Origin: CAWFKS01 sp963816435
Lineage (GTDB): Bacteria > Pseudomonadota > Alphaproteobacteria > Rhizobiales > Rhizobiaceae
Reading direction: 5' to 3'
NCBI GenBank assembly: GCA_963816435.1
Contig: CAWFKS010000016.1
Location: forward strand, 1 to 64,000
Length of the DNA stretch: 64,000 bases
In this document: positions 1 through 10,242 of the stretch, one piece after another
Layout: the number at the start of each line of letters is the position of its first letter
Position numbering within the stretch: the stretch's first letter is position 1
Translations under genes and position numbers: made by a program
The notes under the pieces: model-generated
Told to the model about the DNA's origin: nothing
The model's database searches: none
What the model saw: only the letters and a program-made list of their open reading frames with translations

Positions 1-1
1 G

Positions 2-27
2 AAAAAGGGCGCCGCTCGGGCGCCCTT
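2..27 (-). terminator. Terminator of the petABC operon
   Basis: A 9-bp perfect stem (AAGGGCGCC / GGCGCCCTT, 5-nt loop) lies just beyond the petC stop. Read leftwards it is followed by a run of five T, the usual shape of a Rho-independent terminator. Confidence 0.85.
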
Positions 28-55
28 CCATAACCGTTCGAAGCCTGCGCTCGCC

Positions 56-919
<864 letters not shown>

Positions 920-950
920 CGCAAAGTGTTCCTTTTCGCCTCGGGACGTC

Positions 951-2243
951 TCAGGCCTGTGTTTCCGGTGTCGCCTGAGCGGCGACCGGTCGTGCCTTGT
1001 TGCGTTCCAGCACGGCCTCCGTGATCGAATTGGGCACGCGCCTTGGCGTCTCGATGAGGCCCAGCACCGGCATCAGCACCAGGAAGAACGCGTAGTAGTA
1101 GAGCGTGCCGATCTGAGAGATGATGACGACCGAGCCCTCCGGCGGCTGCGAACCGCACCAGCCCAGGATGATGCCGTCGACCACGAAGATCCAGAAGAAC
1201 AGCCGGTACCACGGACGGTAGACGGCGGAGCGCACGCGCGAGGTGTCGAGCCAGGGCACGATGAACAACAGCGCGATCGAGCCGAACATGATCAGCACGC
1301 CGCCGAGCTTGGAGTTGATCGGGCCGATGTTGAAGGTGATGGCGCGCAGCATCGCGTAGAACGGCAGGAAGTACCATTCCGGCACGATGTGGGCCGGCGT
1401 CTTCAGCGGGTTGGCCTCGATATAGTTGTCGGGGTGGCCGAGGAAGTTGGGCAGGTAGAAGACGAAATAGGCGAACACGAGCATGAAGACGATCATGGCG
1501 AAGCCGTCCTTGATCGTCGCGTAGGGCGTGAACGCCACCGTGTCGGTCTTCTGCTTGACCTCGATGCCGGTCGGGTTGGTCTGGCCGGTGACGTGCAGCG
1601 CCCAGACATGCAGCACGACCACGCCCGCGATCATGAAGGGCAGCAGGTAGTGCAGCGAGAAGAACCGGTTCAGCGTCGGGTTGTCGACGGCGAAGCCGCC
1701 GAGCAGGAAATGGTGGATCCAGTCGCCGACCAGCGGGATAGCGGTGAAGAAGCCGGTGATGACCGTGGCGCCCCAGAAGCTCATCTGTCCCCACGGCAGC
1801 ACGTAGCCCATGAAGCCGGTGGCCATCATCAGCAGGTAGATGATGCAGCCGAGCACCCAGAGCACCTCGCGAGGCGCCTTGTAGGACCCGTAGTAGAGGC
1901 CGCGGAAGATGTGCACGTAGACGGCCAGGAAGAAGAACGAGGCGCCGGTGGCGTGCATGTAGCGCAGCAGCCAGCCGGAGTTGACGTCGCGCATGATCTT
2001 CTCGACCGAGACGAACGCGATGTCGGTATTGGCCGCGTAGTGCATGGCCAGCACGATGCCGGTCAGGATCTGCAGCCCCAGCATGAGCGACAGGATTCCG
2101 CCGAACGTATACGCATAGTTCAGGTTGCGCGGCACCGGGTAGGCGACGAACGAATCGTAGACCAGCCTGGGCAGCGGCAGGCGGGCGTCGAGCCAGCGTC
2201 CGAAGCCTGATTTGGGCGTATAGGTGGAGTGTGCACCGCTCAT
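951..2243 (-). CDS. petB: Cytochrome b of the bc1 complex
   Basis: This 430-residue integral membrane subunit carries the two b-type haems and the quinol oxidation (Qo) and quinone reduction (Qi) sites. The Qo-site PEWY motif is visible (PEWYFLPFYAMLR). Histidines in the second and fourth hydrophobic segments, such as HYAAN and GWLLRYMHATGAS, fit haem ligation. The hydrophobic profile suits the eight-helix fold. It is preceded by the Rieske gene (20-bp gap) and followed by petC, so the three subunits are made from one transcript. Confidence 0.96.
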   Translation of the reverse strand: MSGAHSTYTPKSGFGRWLDARLPLPRLVYDSFVAYPVPRNLNYAYTFGGILSLMLGLQILTGIVLAMHYAANTDIAFVSVEKIMRDVNSGWLLRYMHATGASFFFLAVYVHIFRGLYYGSYKAPREVLWVLGCIIYLLMMATGFMGYVLPWGQMSFWGATVITGFFTAIPLVGDWIHHFLLGGFAVDNPTLNRFFSLHYLLPFMIAGVVVLHVWALHVTGQTNPTGIEVKQKTDTVAFTPYATIKDGFAMIVFMLVFAYFVFYLPNFLGHPDNYIEANPLKTPAHIVPEWYFLPFYAMLRAITFNIGPINSKLGGVLIMFGSIALLFIVPWLDTSRVRSAVYRPWYRLFFWIFVVDGIILGWCGSQPPEGSVVIISQIGTLYYYAFFLVLMPVLGLIETPRRVPNSITEAVLERNKARPVAAQATPETQA

Positions 2244-2263
2244 GTCGTGTCAGCCCCTCTCGC

Positions 2264-2833
2264 TCAGCCGATCCGGATGGTCGTGTCTGAGATGAACTCG
2301 TATTTCGGAATAGCCATGTTCTCCGGCGCCGGGCCTTTGCGGATGCGGCCGGCAGTATCGTACTGCGAGCCGTGGCAAGGGCAGAACCAGCCGCCGAACT
2401 CGCCCGATTCCCCGAGCGGGATGCAGCCCAGATGCGTGCACACCTGCACCATCACCATCCAGGCTTCCTTGCCCGGCACCGAGCGGTTGGCGTCGGTCGC
2501 CGGCGCGTCGGAGGACAGGTTCTCGTTGCGGGCCAGCGGGTCCTTCAGCTCGTCGAGCTTGACCGCCTCGGCCTCCTGCACTTCCTTGTCGGTCCGGTTG
2601 CGGATGACCACCGGCTGCCCGCGCCACTTCGCCGTCAGCGACATGCCCGAATCGAGCGTCGAGACGTCGACGTCGATGGTGGCGAGCGCCAGCGTCGAGG
2701 CGTCGGGGCGCATCTGGTCGATGAACGGCCACGCGACGGCTGCGGCGCCGACCACGCCGGCCATGCCGGTGGCGATGTAGAGGAAGTCGCGGCGGTTTGT
2801 TTCCGGGACCTGGGTCGAATCGATATCGCTCAC
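2264..2833 (-). CDS. petA: Rieske iron-sulfur subunit of the bc1 complex
   Basis: This 189-residue [2Fe-2S] subunit takes the first electron from ubiquinol. The cluster motifs are CTHLGC and CPCHGS near the C terminus. The N terminus has a Tat-type anchor (TNRRDF followed by a hydrophobic helix). I choose the GTG at 2833 because AAAGGA lies about 10 nt upstream and the protein then begins SDIDSTQ. The in-frame ATG at 2920 would add 29 Arg-rich residues not typical of the family. It is the first gene of the operon. The promoter should lie in the 282 bp up to the next gene, where a GCGGC-TAATT-GCCGC hairpin (3016-3030) is the only structure I noticed. Confidence 0.95.
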   Translation of the reverse strand: MSDIDSTQVPETNRRDFLYIATGMAGVVGAAAVAWPFIDQMRPDASTLALATIDVDVSTLDSGMSLTAKWRGQPVVIRNRTDKEVQEAEAVKLDELKDPLARNENLSSDAPATDANRSVPGKEAWMVMVQVCTHLGCIPLGESGEFGGWFCPCHGSQYDTAGRIRKGPAPENMAIPKYEFISDTTIRIG

Positions 2834-3115
2834 GGGACAGTGATCCTTTCGCTCACGCGTACCGGGAGAGATGCATCGCCCCCGCCTCCGCGCGTGTCCC
2901 CGCCCCTCGCGGACAGACATGGCGAACTGGCGGATTCCCCCGGCGTTCGGCGTTGGTTTCTATGCATGATGTTCCGGCTTGTCCAGCCATGTGACCAAGC
3001 TGTGGGCAGTTTGTCGCGGCTAATTGCCGCTTGGCCACATCGTGTCCGTGGAGGCAGCGCCTGCGTAGCCGAAACTTGCCTCGACGGCAGGTCCGGAACA
3101 CGCCTCGCGGACGTG

Positions 3116-3442
3116 TCAACTGGCGCCGAGCCGCACCAGCACCTCGCGCGGAATGCCGAGCTCGCGGATCACGTCATGGTGCCGTCGCAGGCCACAGACC
3201 TCGCGCTGGATGAACCAGGCGTGCACGGCGCGCGCGGCTTCCTTCACCAGCGCCGGGCGCTCGGGCGCGTCGGGCGGGCAGGCGTGGAGCCTGGCCATGC
3301 ACTCGCCGGCCTTCTCGCCGACGCGGCCGAGCGTGGCGGCCTTCTCCTGCATGATCTCGTAGTCGAGCGTGTTCTGCACCGGCACGTTGCCGGCAGCACC
3401 CGCCGAGCCGGTCGCGTAGGCACGTGGAGGCCGAAGCGTCAT
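3116..3442 (-). CDS. DUF6665-like protein downstream of the ABC transporters
   Basis: This 108-residue soluble protein resembles the rhizobial family I know as DUF6665, with the phrases ALDYEI/TLDYEIMQEKAATLGR, VHAWFIQRE and GIPREVLVRLGA. I assign this from memory of the pattern. No catalytic motif is visible and the function is unknown. It starts 4 bp after the stop of the third ABC transporter gene, so it is very likely the last cistron of that operon and may have an accessory role there. Confidence 0.7.
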   Translation of the reverse strand: MTLRPPRAYATGSAGAAGNVPVQNTLDYEIMQEKAATLGRVGEKAGECMARLHACPPDAPERPALVKEAARAVHAWFIQREVCGLRRHHDVIRELGIPREVLVRLGAS

Positions 3443-3446
3443 CGTC

Positions 3447-5315
3447 CTACTCCGCCGCCAGTCGTTCGGGCAGGAAACCGCCCGACTGCCGCTTCCACAT
3501 CTGCGCGTAGAGCCCGTCGCGGGCGATCAGTTGCTCGTGGCTCCCCTCCTCCACGATGCGGCCGTCGTCGAGCACGATCAGCCGGTCGAGCGCGGCGATG
3601 GTCGACAGCCGGTGCGCCACCGCGATGACCGTGCGCCCTTCCATGAGGCTGAAAAGGCTCTCCTGGATCGCCGCCTCGATCTCCGAATCGAGCGCCGACG
3701 TCGCCTCGTCGAGGATCAGGATCGGCGCGTCCTTCAGCATCATGCGCGCGATCGCGATGCGCTGGCGCTGGCCGCCCGACAGCTTGACGCCGCGCTCGCC
3801 GACATAGGCGTCGTAGCCCTTGCGGCCTTTCGGATCGGTGACGCCGAGGATGAAATCGTGCGCTGCCGCCTTCTTCGCCGCCGCGACGATCTCGGCGTCG
3901 CTGGCGCCGGGCTTGCCGTAGGCGATGTTGTCGCGGATCGAGCGGTGCATCAGCATCGGCTCCTGGCTGACGACGCCGAACTGCGCGCGCAGCGAGGCCT
4001 GCGTCAACGTGCGGATGTCGCGCCCGTCGACGAGGATGCGGCCACCCTCCACGTCGAACAGCCTGAGCGCCAGGTTCACGATCGTCGTCTTGCCCGCACC
4101 CGACGGCCCGACCAGCGCCACCCGCTCGCCCGGCGCGATCTTCAGGTTCATGTGCTCGATCACGCCGCCGCCCTTGCCGTAGTGGAAGGTGACGTCGTCG
4201 AAGGCGAGCTCGCCCTCGGCCCGGCCCATCACCTCGGCCTCCGGCGCATCCTGGATCGCCGGCTTCACCGAGATCGTGCCGGTGGCGTCCTGCACGGTGG
4301 CGAAGTTGCGGATCAGCCCGTTGATGTTGAACATCATCCAGCCCGACATCTGGTTCAGCCTGAGCACCAGTCCGACCGCCGTTGCGACGCCGCCGGTGGT
4401 GATGTCGCCACGGGTCCACGACCACACCGCGATGCCGCCCACCGTCGCCATCATCACCCCGTTCAGGAGGTTGACCGCCGCGCGCACCAGCGTGATCGAA
4501 CGCGTCAGGCGGCGGATCGCGCCAAGCAGGTTCTCCAGCCCGTCGCGGATATAGGCGTGCTCGCGTCTGCCGCTGTCGAACAGCTTCACCGCCATGATGT
4601 TGGTGAAGGCGTCCACCAGCCGGCCGTTGAAGACCGAGCGCTGGTCGGCGGTCTGCCGGCCGCTGCGGCGCACACGCGGCAGAAGCAGCCGGGCGATCGC
4701 CAGGTAGCCCAGGAACCAGACCCCGATCGCCGCCCCCATCCACGGGTCGGATGCCGACAGGATGGTGACGGCCAAGACGATGAAGGTCAGGAACGACCAG
4801 ATCGTCTGCAAAATATTGATGACGAAGTCGCCGACGGCCTCGCCGCCCTGCATGATCTTGGTGGCGATGCGGCCGGCGAAGTCGTTCTGGTAGAACGTGT
4901 AGGGCTGCTCGATGACGCGCCGGAACGACTGCCAGCGCACCATCGTGAAGAAGGCCGGCACGATCACCTGCTGTTCGACGATCGTCGAGGCGATCATGAC
5001 AGCGCCGCGCACCAGCAGGACCAGAAGCGCAAGCCCGAAAAGTTCGCGCCAGTGCTCGGCGAACAGCGCCGACGGACTGGCGGAATCGAGGATGTCGACC
5101 AGCCAGCCGAGCGCCCAGTAGAGGGCGGCATCGACCAGCCCGACGGCCATGCCGACCACCAGGAGCAGCACGAACGGGCCTTTGGCCTGCCTGGCGAAAT
5201 GGAGGATGAAGGCCCACGCGCCGGCCGGCAGCACCTCGTGCTCGGTGTCGCCGAACGGGTCGATGACGCCTTCCGCGCGGCGCCAGATCCTCTCGCTGAG
5301 CGGTTCGTCGGTCAT
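3447..5315 (-). CDS. Exporter-type ABC transporter (permease fused to ATPase), copy 1
   Basis: This 622-residue protein joins a six-helix type I exporter domain (about residues 25-330) to an ATPase domain. The ATPase has Walker A GPSGAGKTT, signature LSGGQRQR, Walker B ILILDEATSALDSE with the catalytic Glu, and switch HRLST. It belongs to the MsbA/multidrug exporter superfamily; the substrate cannot be read from sequence. It shares a short N-terminal DPF motif and the C-terminal WKRQSGGFL...AAE tail with the two upstream paralogues. It lies 9 bp after copy 2 in one leftward operon and is followed by the DUF6665 gene. Confidence 0.93.
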   Translation of the reverse strand: MTDEPLSERIWRRAEGVIDPFGDTEHEVLPAGAWAFILHFARQAKGPFVLLLVVGMAVGLVDAALYWALGWLVDILDSASPSALFAEHWRELFGLALLVLLVRGAVMIASTIVEQQVIVPAFFTMVRWQSFRRVIEQPYTFYQNDFAGRIATKIMQGGEAVGDFVINILQTIWSFLTFIVLAVTILSASDPWMGAAIGVWFLGYLAIARLLLPRVRRSGRQTADQRSVFNGRLVDAFTNIMAVKLFDSGRREHAYIRDGLENLLGAIRRLTRSITLVRAAVNLLNGVMMATVGGIAVWSWTRGDITTGGVATAVGLVLRLNQMSGWMMFNINGLIRNFATVQDATGTISVKPAIQDAPEAEVMGRAEGELAFDDVTFHYGKGGGVIEHMNLKIAPGERVALVGPSGAGKTTIVNLALRLFDVEGGRILVDGRDIRTLTQASLRAQFGVVSQEPMLMHRSIRDNIAYGKPGASDAEIVAAAKKAAAHDFILGVTDPKGRKGYDAYVGERGVKLSGGQRQRIAIARMMLKDAPILILDEATSALDSEIEAAIQESLFSLMEGRTVIAVAHRLSTIAALDRLIVLDDGRIVEEGSHEQLIARDGLYAQMWKRQSGGFLPERLAAE

Positions 5316-5324
5316 CCCTGTCGC

Positions 5325-7214
5325 TTACTCCGCCGCCTGCCCGCTTGCCAGTGCATCCTCCTCTTCGAACAGGAACCCGCCGGACTGCCGCTTCCACAGC
5401 CGGGCATAGATGCCGCCGCGCCGCACCAGTTCGTCGTGCGTGCCCTGCTCGGCGATGCGGCCGCCGTCGATCACCACCAGCCGGTCGAGCGCGGCGATGG
5501 TCGAGAGCCGGTGCGCGATGGCGATCACCGTCTTGCCGCGCATCAGCTCCTGCAGGTTTTCCTGGATCGCCGCCTCGATGTCGGAATCGAGCGCCGAGGT
5601 CGCCTCGTCGAGGATCAGGATCGGCGCGTCCTTGAGAAAGACGCGGGCGATCGCCACGCGCTGCCGCTGGCCGCCCGACAGCTTCACGCCGCGTTCGCCG
5701 ACATAGGCGTCGTAGCCGGTTCGGCCCTTCACGTCGCGCAGGTCGGCGATGAAGTCGTGCGCCTGGGCGCGCTTGGCTGCCGCGATCACCTCTTCCTCGC
5801 TCGCCTCGGGTCTGCCGAGGCGGATATTGTCGCGCAACGGCCGATGGAAGAGCGCGGTGTCCTGGCTGACCACGCCGATATTGGCCCGCAGCGAGTCCTG
5901 GCTGACCCGGGCGACGTCCTGTCCGTCGATCAGGATTTTTCCACTCTCGAGATCGTAGAGGCGCAGGATCAGGTTGACGAGCGTCGTCTTGCCGGCGCCG
6001 GACGGGCCGACCAGCCCCACCTTCTCTCCCGGCCGAACCACGAGATCGACATTGTCGAGCACGCCGCCGCCCTTGCCGTAGTGGAAGCTGACATTGTCGG
6101 CGCGCACCTCGCCGCCGTCCACCACGAGCGGCGCCGCGTCCGGCTCGTCGGTCAGGCCGAGCGGTTGCGAGATCAGCGCCTTGGAGTTTTCCAGCACGCC
6201 GAGGCCGCGCAATATGCCGTTCATCTGCATCATCAGCCGGCCGAGCAGCATGTTGAGCCTGAGAACGAGGCTGAGCGTGAAGGCGACCGCGCCCACCGTG
6301 ATGGCGCCGGTCACCCACAGATCGATCGCGAACCAGCCAATGACGGCAATCATCACGCCGCTGAGCGCCGTCAGCGCCATCCGCACGCCGGTGAGCGAGC
6401 GCGTGAACGGCCGCAGCGCCGCCAGATAACGCTCGAACCCGTCGCGCACGTAGCTGTCGTCGCCATCTGCCGCGAACAGCTTGAGCGTGTGGATGTTGGA
6501 ATAGGAATCGACGATGCGGCCGTTGATCATCGACCCGGCCTCGGCCGTCGCCTCGGCGTTTCGCCTAATCGACGGCAGGTAGCGCCGCGCGATCAGCGCG
6601 AAGCCGGCGATCCACACCAGCACCAGCCCGGCCAGCCTGAGGTCGAGATTGGCGACCACGCCGAGCGTGGTGACCGTGTAGACCAGCATGAACCAGACGA
6701 CCGTGATGAAGCTTTCCATCAGGTCGCCGGTCGCCTGCCCGGCCTGCCAGACTTTCGTGGCGATGCGGCCGGCAAAATCGTTCTGGAAGAACGAATAGGA
6801 CTGCCGCGACACATGCCGGTGCGCCTGCCAGCGCACGAGATTGTAGAAGCCTGGCGTGATCGTCTGTTCGTCGACCAGCGCGCCCAGCGACACCACGATG
6901 GTTCGCCCGACGGCCACCACCAGCAGCATGAACAGCAGTTCGCCGCCGTCGGCCGCGATCAGGCTGCTCCAGCTTCGCTCGGCCGGCGCCTGGTCGAGAA
7001 TGTCGACCAGGCGCCCGACGAAGTAGAACAATCCGGCCTCGACCAGCGGCGACAGCCCGCCAATGACGAGCATGACGACGAAGGCCAGACGCGCCTGGCC
7101 GACATAGTGCCACAGGAAGCCGAGCGTGCTCGTCGGCGGGCGCAGGCTGGCGGGCTCCCGGAACGGGTCGACCCACTTCTCGAAGAGCCGGAAGACGGGG
7201 CGCATGATCCTCAT
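5325..7214 (-). CDS. Exporter-type ABC transporter, copy 2
   Basis: This 629-residue paralogue of the flanking gene products has the same permease-ATPase layout. The N terminus has a WVDPF motif, followed by six membrane segments, Walker A GPSGAGKTT, signature LSGGQRQR and Walker B ILILDEATSALDSD. The C terminus is WKRQSGGFLFEEEDALASGQ plus AAE. Its ATG overlaps the stop of copy 3 by 4 bp (ATGA), so translation is coupled. Both ATPase sites look catalytically complete, so it could act as a homodimer or pair with a neighbour. The substrate is unknown. Confidence 0.93.
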   Translation of the reverse strand: MRIMRPVFRLFEKWVDPFREPASLRPPTSTLGFLWHYVGQARLAFVVMLVIGGLSPLVEAGLFYFVGRLVDILDQAPAERSWSSLIAADGGELLFMLLVVAVGRTIVVSLGALVDEQTITPGFYNLVRWQAHRHVSRQSYSFFQNDFAGRIATKVWQAGQATGDLMESFITVVWFMLVYTVTTLGVVANLDLRLAGLVLVWIAGFALIARRYLPSIRRNAEATAEAGSMINGRIVDSYSNIHTLKLFAADGDDSYVRDGFERYLAALRPFTRSLTGVRMALTALSGVMIAVIGWFAIDLWVTGAITVGAVAFTLSLVLRLNMLLGRLMMQMNGILRGLGVLENSKALISQPLGLTDEPDAAPLVVDGGEVRADNVSFHYGKGGGVLDNVDLVVRPGEKVGLVGPSGAGKTTLVNLILRLYDLESGKILIDGQDVARVSQDSLRANIGVVSQDTALFHRPLRDNIRLGRPEASEEEVIAAAKRAQAHDFIADLRDVKGRTGYDAYVGERGVKLSGGQRQRVAIARVFLKDAPILILDEATSALDSDIEAAIQENLQELMRGKTVIAIAHRLSTIAALDRLVVIDGGRIAEQGTHDELVRRGGIYARLWKRQSGGFLFEEEDALASGQAAE

Positions 7215-9081
7215 TCGGCAGCCATCCCGCTTTCAGGCGCCGCGGCAGGCGCGTCGTCGATCAGGAAGCCGCCGGACTGCCGCTGCCAGAGCTGGGCATA
7301 GAGCCCGCCCCTGGCGATCAGGTCCTCGTGCCGCCCCTCCTCGATGACGCGGCCCTTGTCCATGACGACGAGCCGGTCCATCGCGGCGATGGTCGACAGC
7401 CGGTGTGCGATGGCGATCACCGTCTTGCCCTCCATCAGCCGGTAGAGGTTTTCCTGGATCGCCGCCTCGACCTCCGAATCGAGCGCCGAAGTCGCCTCGT
7501 CGAGGATAAGGATCGGCGCGTCCTTGAGCATGACGCGCGCTATCGCGATTCTTTGGCGCTGCCCGCCCGAAAGCTTCACGCCGCGCTCGCCGACATGGGC
7601 GTCGTAGCCCCTGCGGCCCTTCGGGTCGGAGAGATTTTCGATGAACTCCGACGCCTCGGCGCGCCGCGCGGCTTCCGCGACCATTTCCGGCGACGCGTCG
7701 GGCCTTCCGTAGAGGATGTTGTCGCGCAGCGAGCGGTGGAGCAGCGAGGTGTCCTGGGTGACCACGCCGATCGCGGCGCGCAGCGACTCCTGCGTGACCG
7801 CCGAGATGTCCTGCCCGTCGATGACGGATACTGCCGCCCTCCAGGTCGTAGAAGCGCAGCAGAAGGTTCACCAGCGTCGACTTGCCGGCGCCCGAGCGGC
7901 CGACCACGCCGACCTTCTCGCCGGGCGCCACGTTGAGCGACAGTTCCTCGATCACGCCGCCCTTCTTGCCGTAGTGGAAGCGGATGTGGTCGAACGCGAT
8001 GGCGCCGCGCGTGACGACGAGTTCCTTCGCGTCGGGCCTGTCCTCGACCAGCCGCGGCAGCGAGATCGAGCTGATGCCGTCCTGCACCGTGCCGACGTTC
8101 TCGAACAGCCCCGACATCTCCCACATGATCCACTGCGACATGCCCCACAGCCTCAGCACCAGGCCGATGGCGACGGCAACAGCGCCGATCGTGATGGCGT
8201 TGCCGAGCCACAGCCAGATGCCGATGCCCGCGATGACGAACAGGCACACCGAATTCAGCAGGTAGAGCAGGCCGTAGAGGCCGGTGATCAGCCTCATCGA
8301 GCGGTAGACCGTGCCCAAAAACTCGGACATCCCAGCGCGCGCATAGCCCGCCTCTCGCCGCGCGTGCGAGAACAGCTTCACCGTCTGGATGTTGGTGTAG
8401 CTGTCGACAACGCGGCCGGTCATCATCGAGCGCGCATCGGCCTGCTCTTCGGCCACCGCGCCGAGCCGCGGAATGAAGTATCGCAACAGCAGCGCATAGC
8501 AGGCGAGCCATCCCGCCGAGCGGCAGCGCGAGCCGCCAGTCCGCGCTCGCCACGATGAACAGCATGCCGGCGAAGTAGACGACGACGTAGTTCAGCACGT
8601 CGGCCAGCTTGATGACGCATTCCCGCACGGCGAGCGCCGTCTGCATCAGCTTGGTGGCGATGCGGCCGGCGAACTCGTCCTGATAGAACGTCATCGACTG
8701 CTTCAGCAGGTAGCGATGCACCTGCCAGCGGATGCGCATGGGATAGTTGCCCATCAGCGTCTGCTGGTTGATGAGCGAGTGGAACCACACCATGGTGGGC
8801 AGCACGACGAGCACGACGAAGCCCATCCCGGCGAGGTGCCAGGCTTCTTCGGCCAGGAAGGTCGCGCGGTCCTTCGCCGACAGCCAGTCGACGATGCTGC
8901 CGAGGAAGGAGAACATCCAGACCTCGGTAATGGCGATCAGCGCCATCAGGATCGTCGACGGCACGAGATAGGGCCAGGCGCCCTTCGTGTAGTGCAGGCA
9001 GAACGCGACCAGCGTCTTCGGCGGCTCTTCGGGCTCGTCCGCCGGAAACGGGTCGAGCCGGGTCTCAAACCATTTGAACAT
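7211..9081 (-). CDS. Exporter-type ABC transporter, copy 3 (two frameshifts as read)
   Basis: This is the first gene of the ABC operon. As written it is split into three frames by an extra base near 8508 (GGG for GG before TGG) and another near 7830 (CC for C in AGTATCCGTC). Removing both gives 622 residues, the length of its paralogues. The N terminus is MFKWFETRLDPF; Walker A is GRSGAGKST; signature LSGGQRQR and Walker B ILILDEATSALDSE are intact; the tail is WQRQSGGFL...AAE. I prefer the ATG at 9081, with AGAAG 8-12 nt upstream, over the GTG at 9102. The frameshifts are probably sequence errors, since every motif survives. Confidence 0.85.
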
Positions 9082-9098
9082 GGTTTCTTCTCTTTCGC

Positions 9099-9383
9099 TC
9101 ACTTGTGCCCCTGACGGGGGGTGATCTGCGGCGGCCGCGAGGCGACGGGTGCGGGCTTGCCGCCGCCCCGGTCGCTTCGGGCGATCGTCGGACGAGTCCG
9201 GCCTGGCGATTCTGGCGATGCCGGATGATGGCGCGGGGCCTTTGCACCGCCAAGTGCTTCGCCGAAGGCTGCTGACAGTGCGACGGCAGGAGCCTCGGCG
9301 CCGGACGCGGCAGTCAACGAAGCCGCAGTTGGTTCAATCAGGTGGTGGGCGCCGAGGCGCCGTTTGTCGAAATCCGATGGCAT
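9099..9383 (-). CDS. Small Ala/Pro/Arg-rich ORF before the ABC operon, doubtful
   Basis: A 94-codon ORF starts at an ATG with AAGGA 8 nt upstream, and its stop lies 18 bp before the ABC copy 3 start. The composition is low-complexity (Ala, Pro, Arg, Ser) with no domain or membrane segment that I recognise. The reasonable ribosome site and tight spacing are the only support. It may be an untranslated leader that happens to be open. Confidence 0.3.
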   Translation of the reverse strand: MPSDFDKRRLGAHHLIEPTAASLTAASGAEAPAVALSAAFGEALGGAKAPRHHPASPESPGRTRPTIARSDRGGGKPAPVASRPPQITPRQGHK

Positions 9384-9739
9384 GTTGCGAATCCTTCGAG
9401 ACCCGGGGTGGAACCGGCGGGATTCGCGACGATGATGCTGCGGATGGGAAAAAGAGCGTCGTGTCGAAAACCGCCGTCAGGCTGTCGGCCCGGATGGGGG
9501 GCAGACGGGCGAGAGGTACATTCGGATATCCATCATCGCCTCCGGCGGTTCGAGTTGCGGGACGCGGCCTTATAGAGGGTTTCGCGCGGATGCGCCAGTC
9601 CCGCGCGCCTGTTTGGAACGAGATCAAAGGAAAAGCCGCCCGGCTGGTGCCGGACGGCTTCCGCGACGCGAGACCGCGCCGCCGCCCCCTCCTCCGGCCG
9701 TCGTCGAGGACGGCGGCCGGTCGGATTCGGAATTTGGCT
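9384..9739. other. Intergenic region with no recognised gene
   Basis: 356 bp between the doubtful small ORF and the AhpD-like gene. Apart from the terminator at 9631-9660 I see no supported gene. The open frames here are GC-rich shadows without ribosome sites. It presumably holds the promoter of the ABC operon. Confidence 0.5.
9631..9660 (-). terminator. Terminator after the AhpD-like gene
   Basis: The stem AAGCCG-C-CCGGC / GCCGG-A-CGGCTT has one mismatch and a TGGT loop. Read leftwards it is followed by TTTTCCTTT. It lies 80 bp beyond the stop at 9740. Confidence 0.7.
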
Positions 9740-10093
9740 TCAGGCGGCCTTCTGCTGGTCGGCGAACTGGTCGTAGGCGCGCAGCGCCTCGACGCCGTAG
9801 ACGACCGAAGGGCCGCCGCCCATCATGATCGCCACCCAGATCATCTCCACCACCTCTTCGCGCGTGGCGCCGGCGTCGAGAACGGCTTTGGAGTGGTGCG
9901 CCAGGCAGCCGTCGCAGCGCACCGAAATGGCGATCGCGAAGGCGATCAGTTCCTTGACCTTGGTCGACAGGGCACCTTCCGCGGTGGACGCGCCCATCAG
10001 TTCATGGAAGGGCTTCGACGCGCTGGGCAGATCTTGCGACAGTCCGCCGAAGGCGGTGTGGAACTCGGATGCTATGGTGGGATAGTCTCTCAT
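9740..10093 (-). CDS. AhpD-like carboxymuconolactone decarboxylase family protein
   Basis: This 117-residue single-domain protein has the AhpD-type redox motif CDGCLAHH (CxxC followed by His) near residue 60. That motif marks peroxidase- or disulfide-active members of the CMD family rather than true decarboxylases. The start is supported by GGAGG just upstream. A perfect TTGAC-N4-GTCAA box lies 76 bp upstream with a -10-like TAGAGA at the expected distance, so it may be induced by an Fnr/FixK-type regulator. Its exact substrate is unknown. Confidence 0.85.
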   Translation of the reverse strand: MRDYPTIASEFHTAFGGLSQDLPSASKPFHELMGASTAEGALSTKVKELIAFAIAISVRCDGCLAHHSKAVLDAGATREEVVEMIWVAIMMGGGPSVVYGVEALRAYDQFADQQKAA

Positions 10094-10135
10094 GGTGATC
10101 CTCCATGGGTGCGCGGTTGCTCGCTGATGGCGAGT

Positions 10136-10176
10136 TCTCTATCAGGCCGGGGATCGCTCACCTTGACCAAGGTCAA
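10136..10176 (-). promoter_or_regulatory. Fnr/FixK-type box and -10 for the AhpD-like gene
   Basis: TTGACCAAGGTCAA (10163-10176) fits TTGAY-N4-RTCAA exactly. On the minus strand TAGAGA (10141-10136) begins 28.5 bp from the box centre, the same spacing seen at the nirK and pseudoazurin promoters. No comparable -10 is seen on the trmL side. Confidence 0.5.
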
Positions 10177-10242
10177 TCACGCCCGCCCCGTATCCGGCGA
10201 CGGGCAGCTACCGGGACACCAGCACTGCGTTCTTCTCCCACG

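Noticed and set aside
2834..2920. Upstream ATG at 2920 for the Rieske gene
   Set aside because: It adds an Arg-rich stretch before the Tat signal and lacks a ribosome site, whereas the GTG at 2833 has AAAGGA upstream.
3439..7301. Very long open frames of 959 and 1256 codons overlapping the ABC genes
   Set aside because: They are out-of-frame or antisense shadows of the ABC genes, with Arg/Asp/His-rich low-complexity composition typical of GC-rich DNA and no ribosome site.
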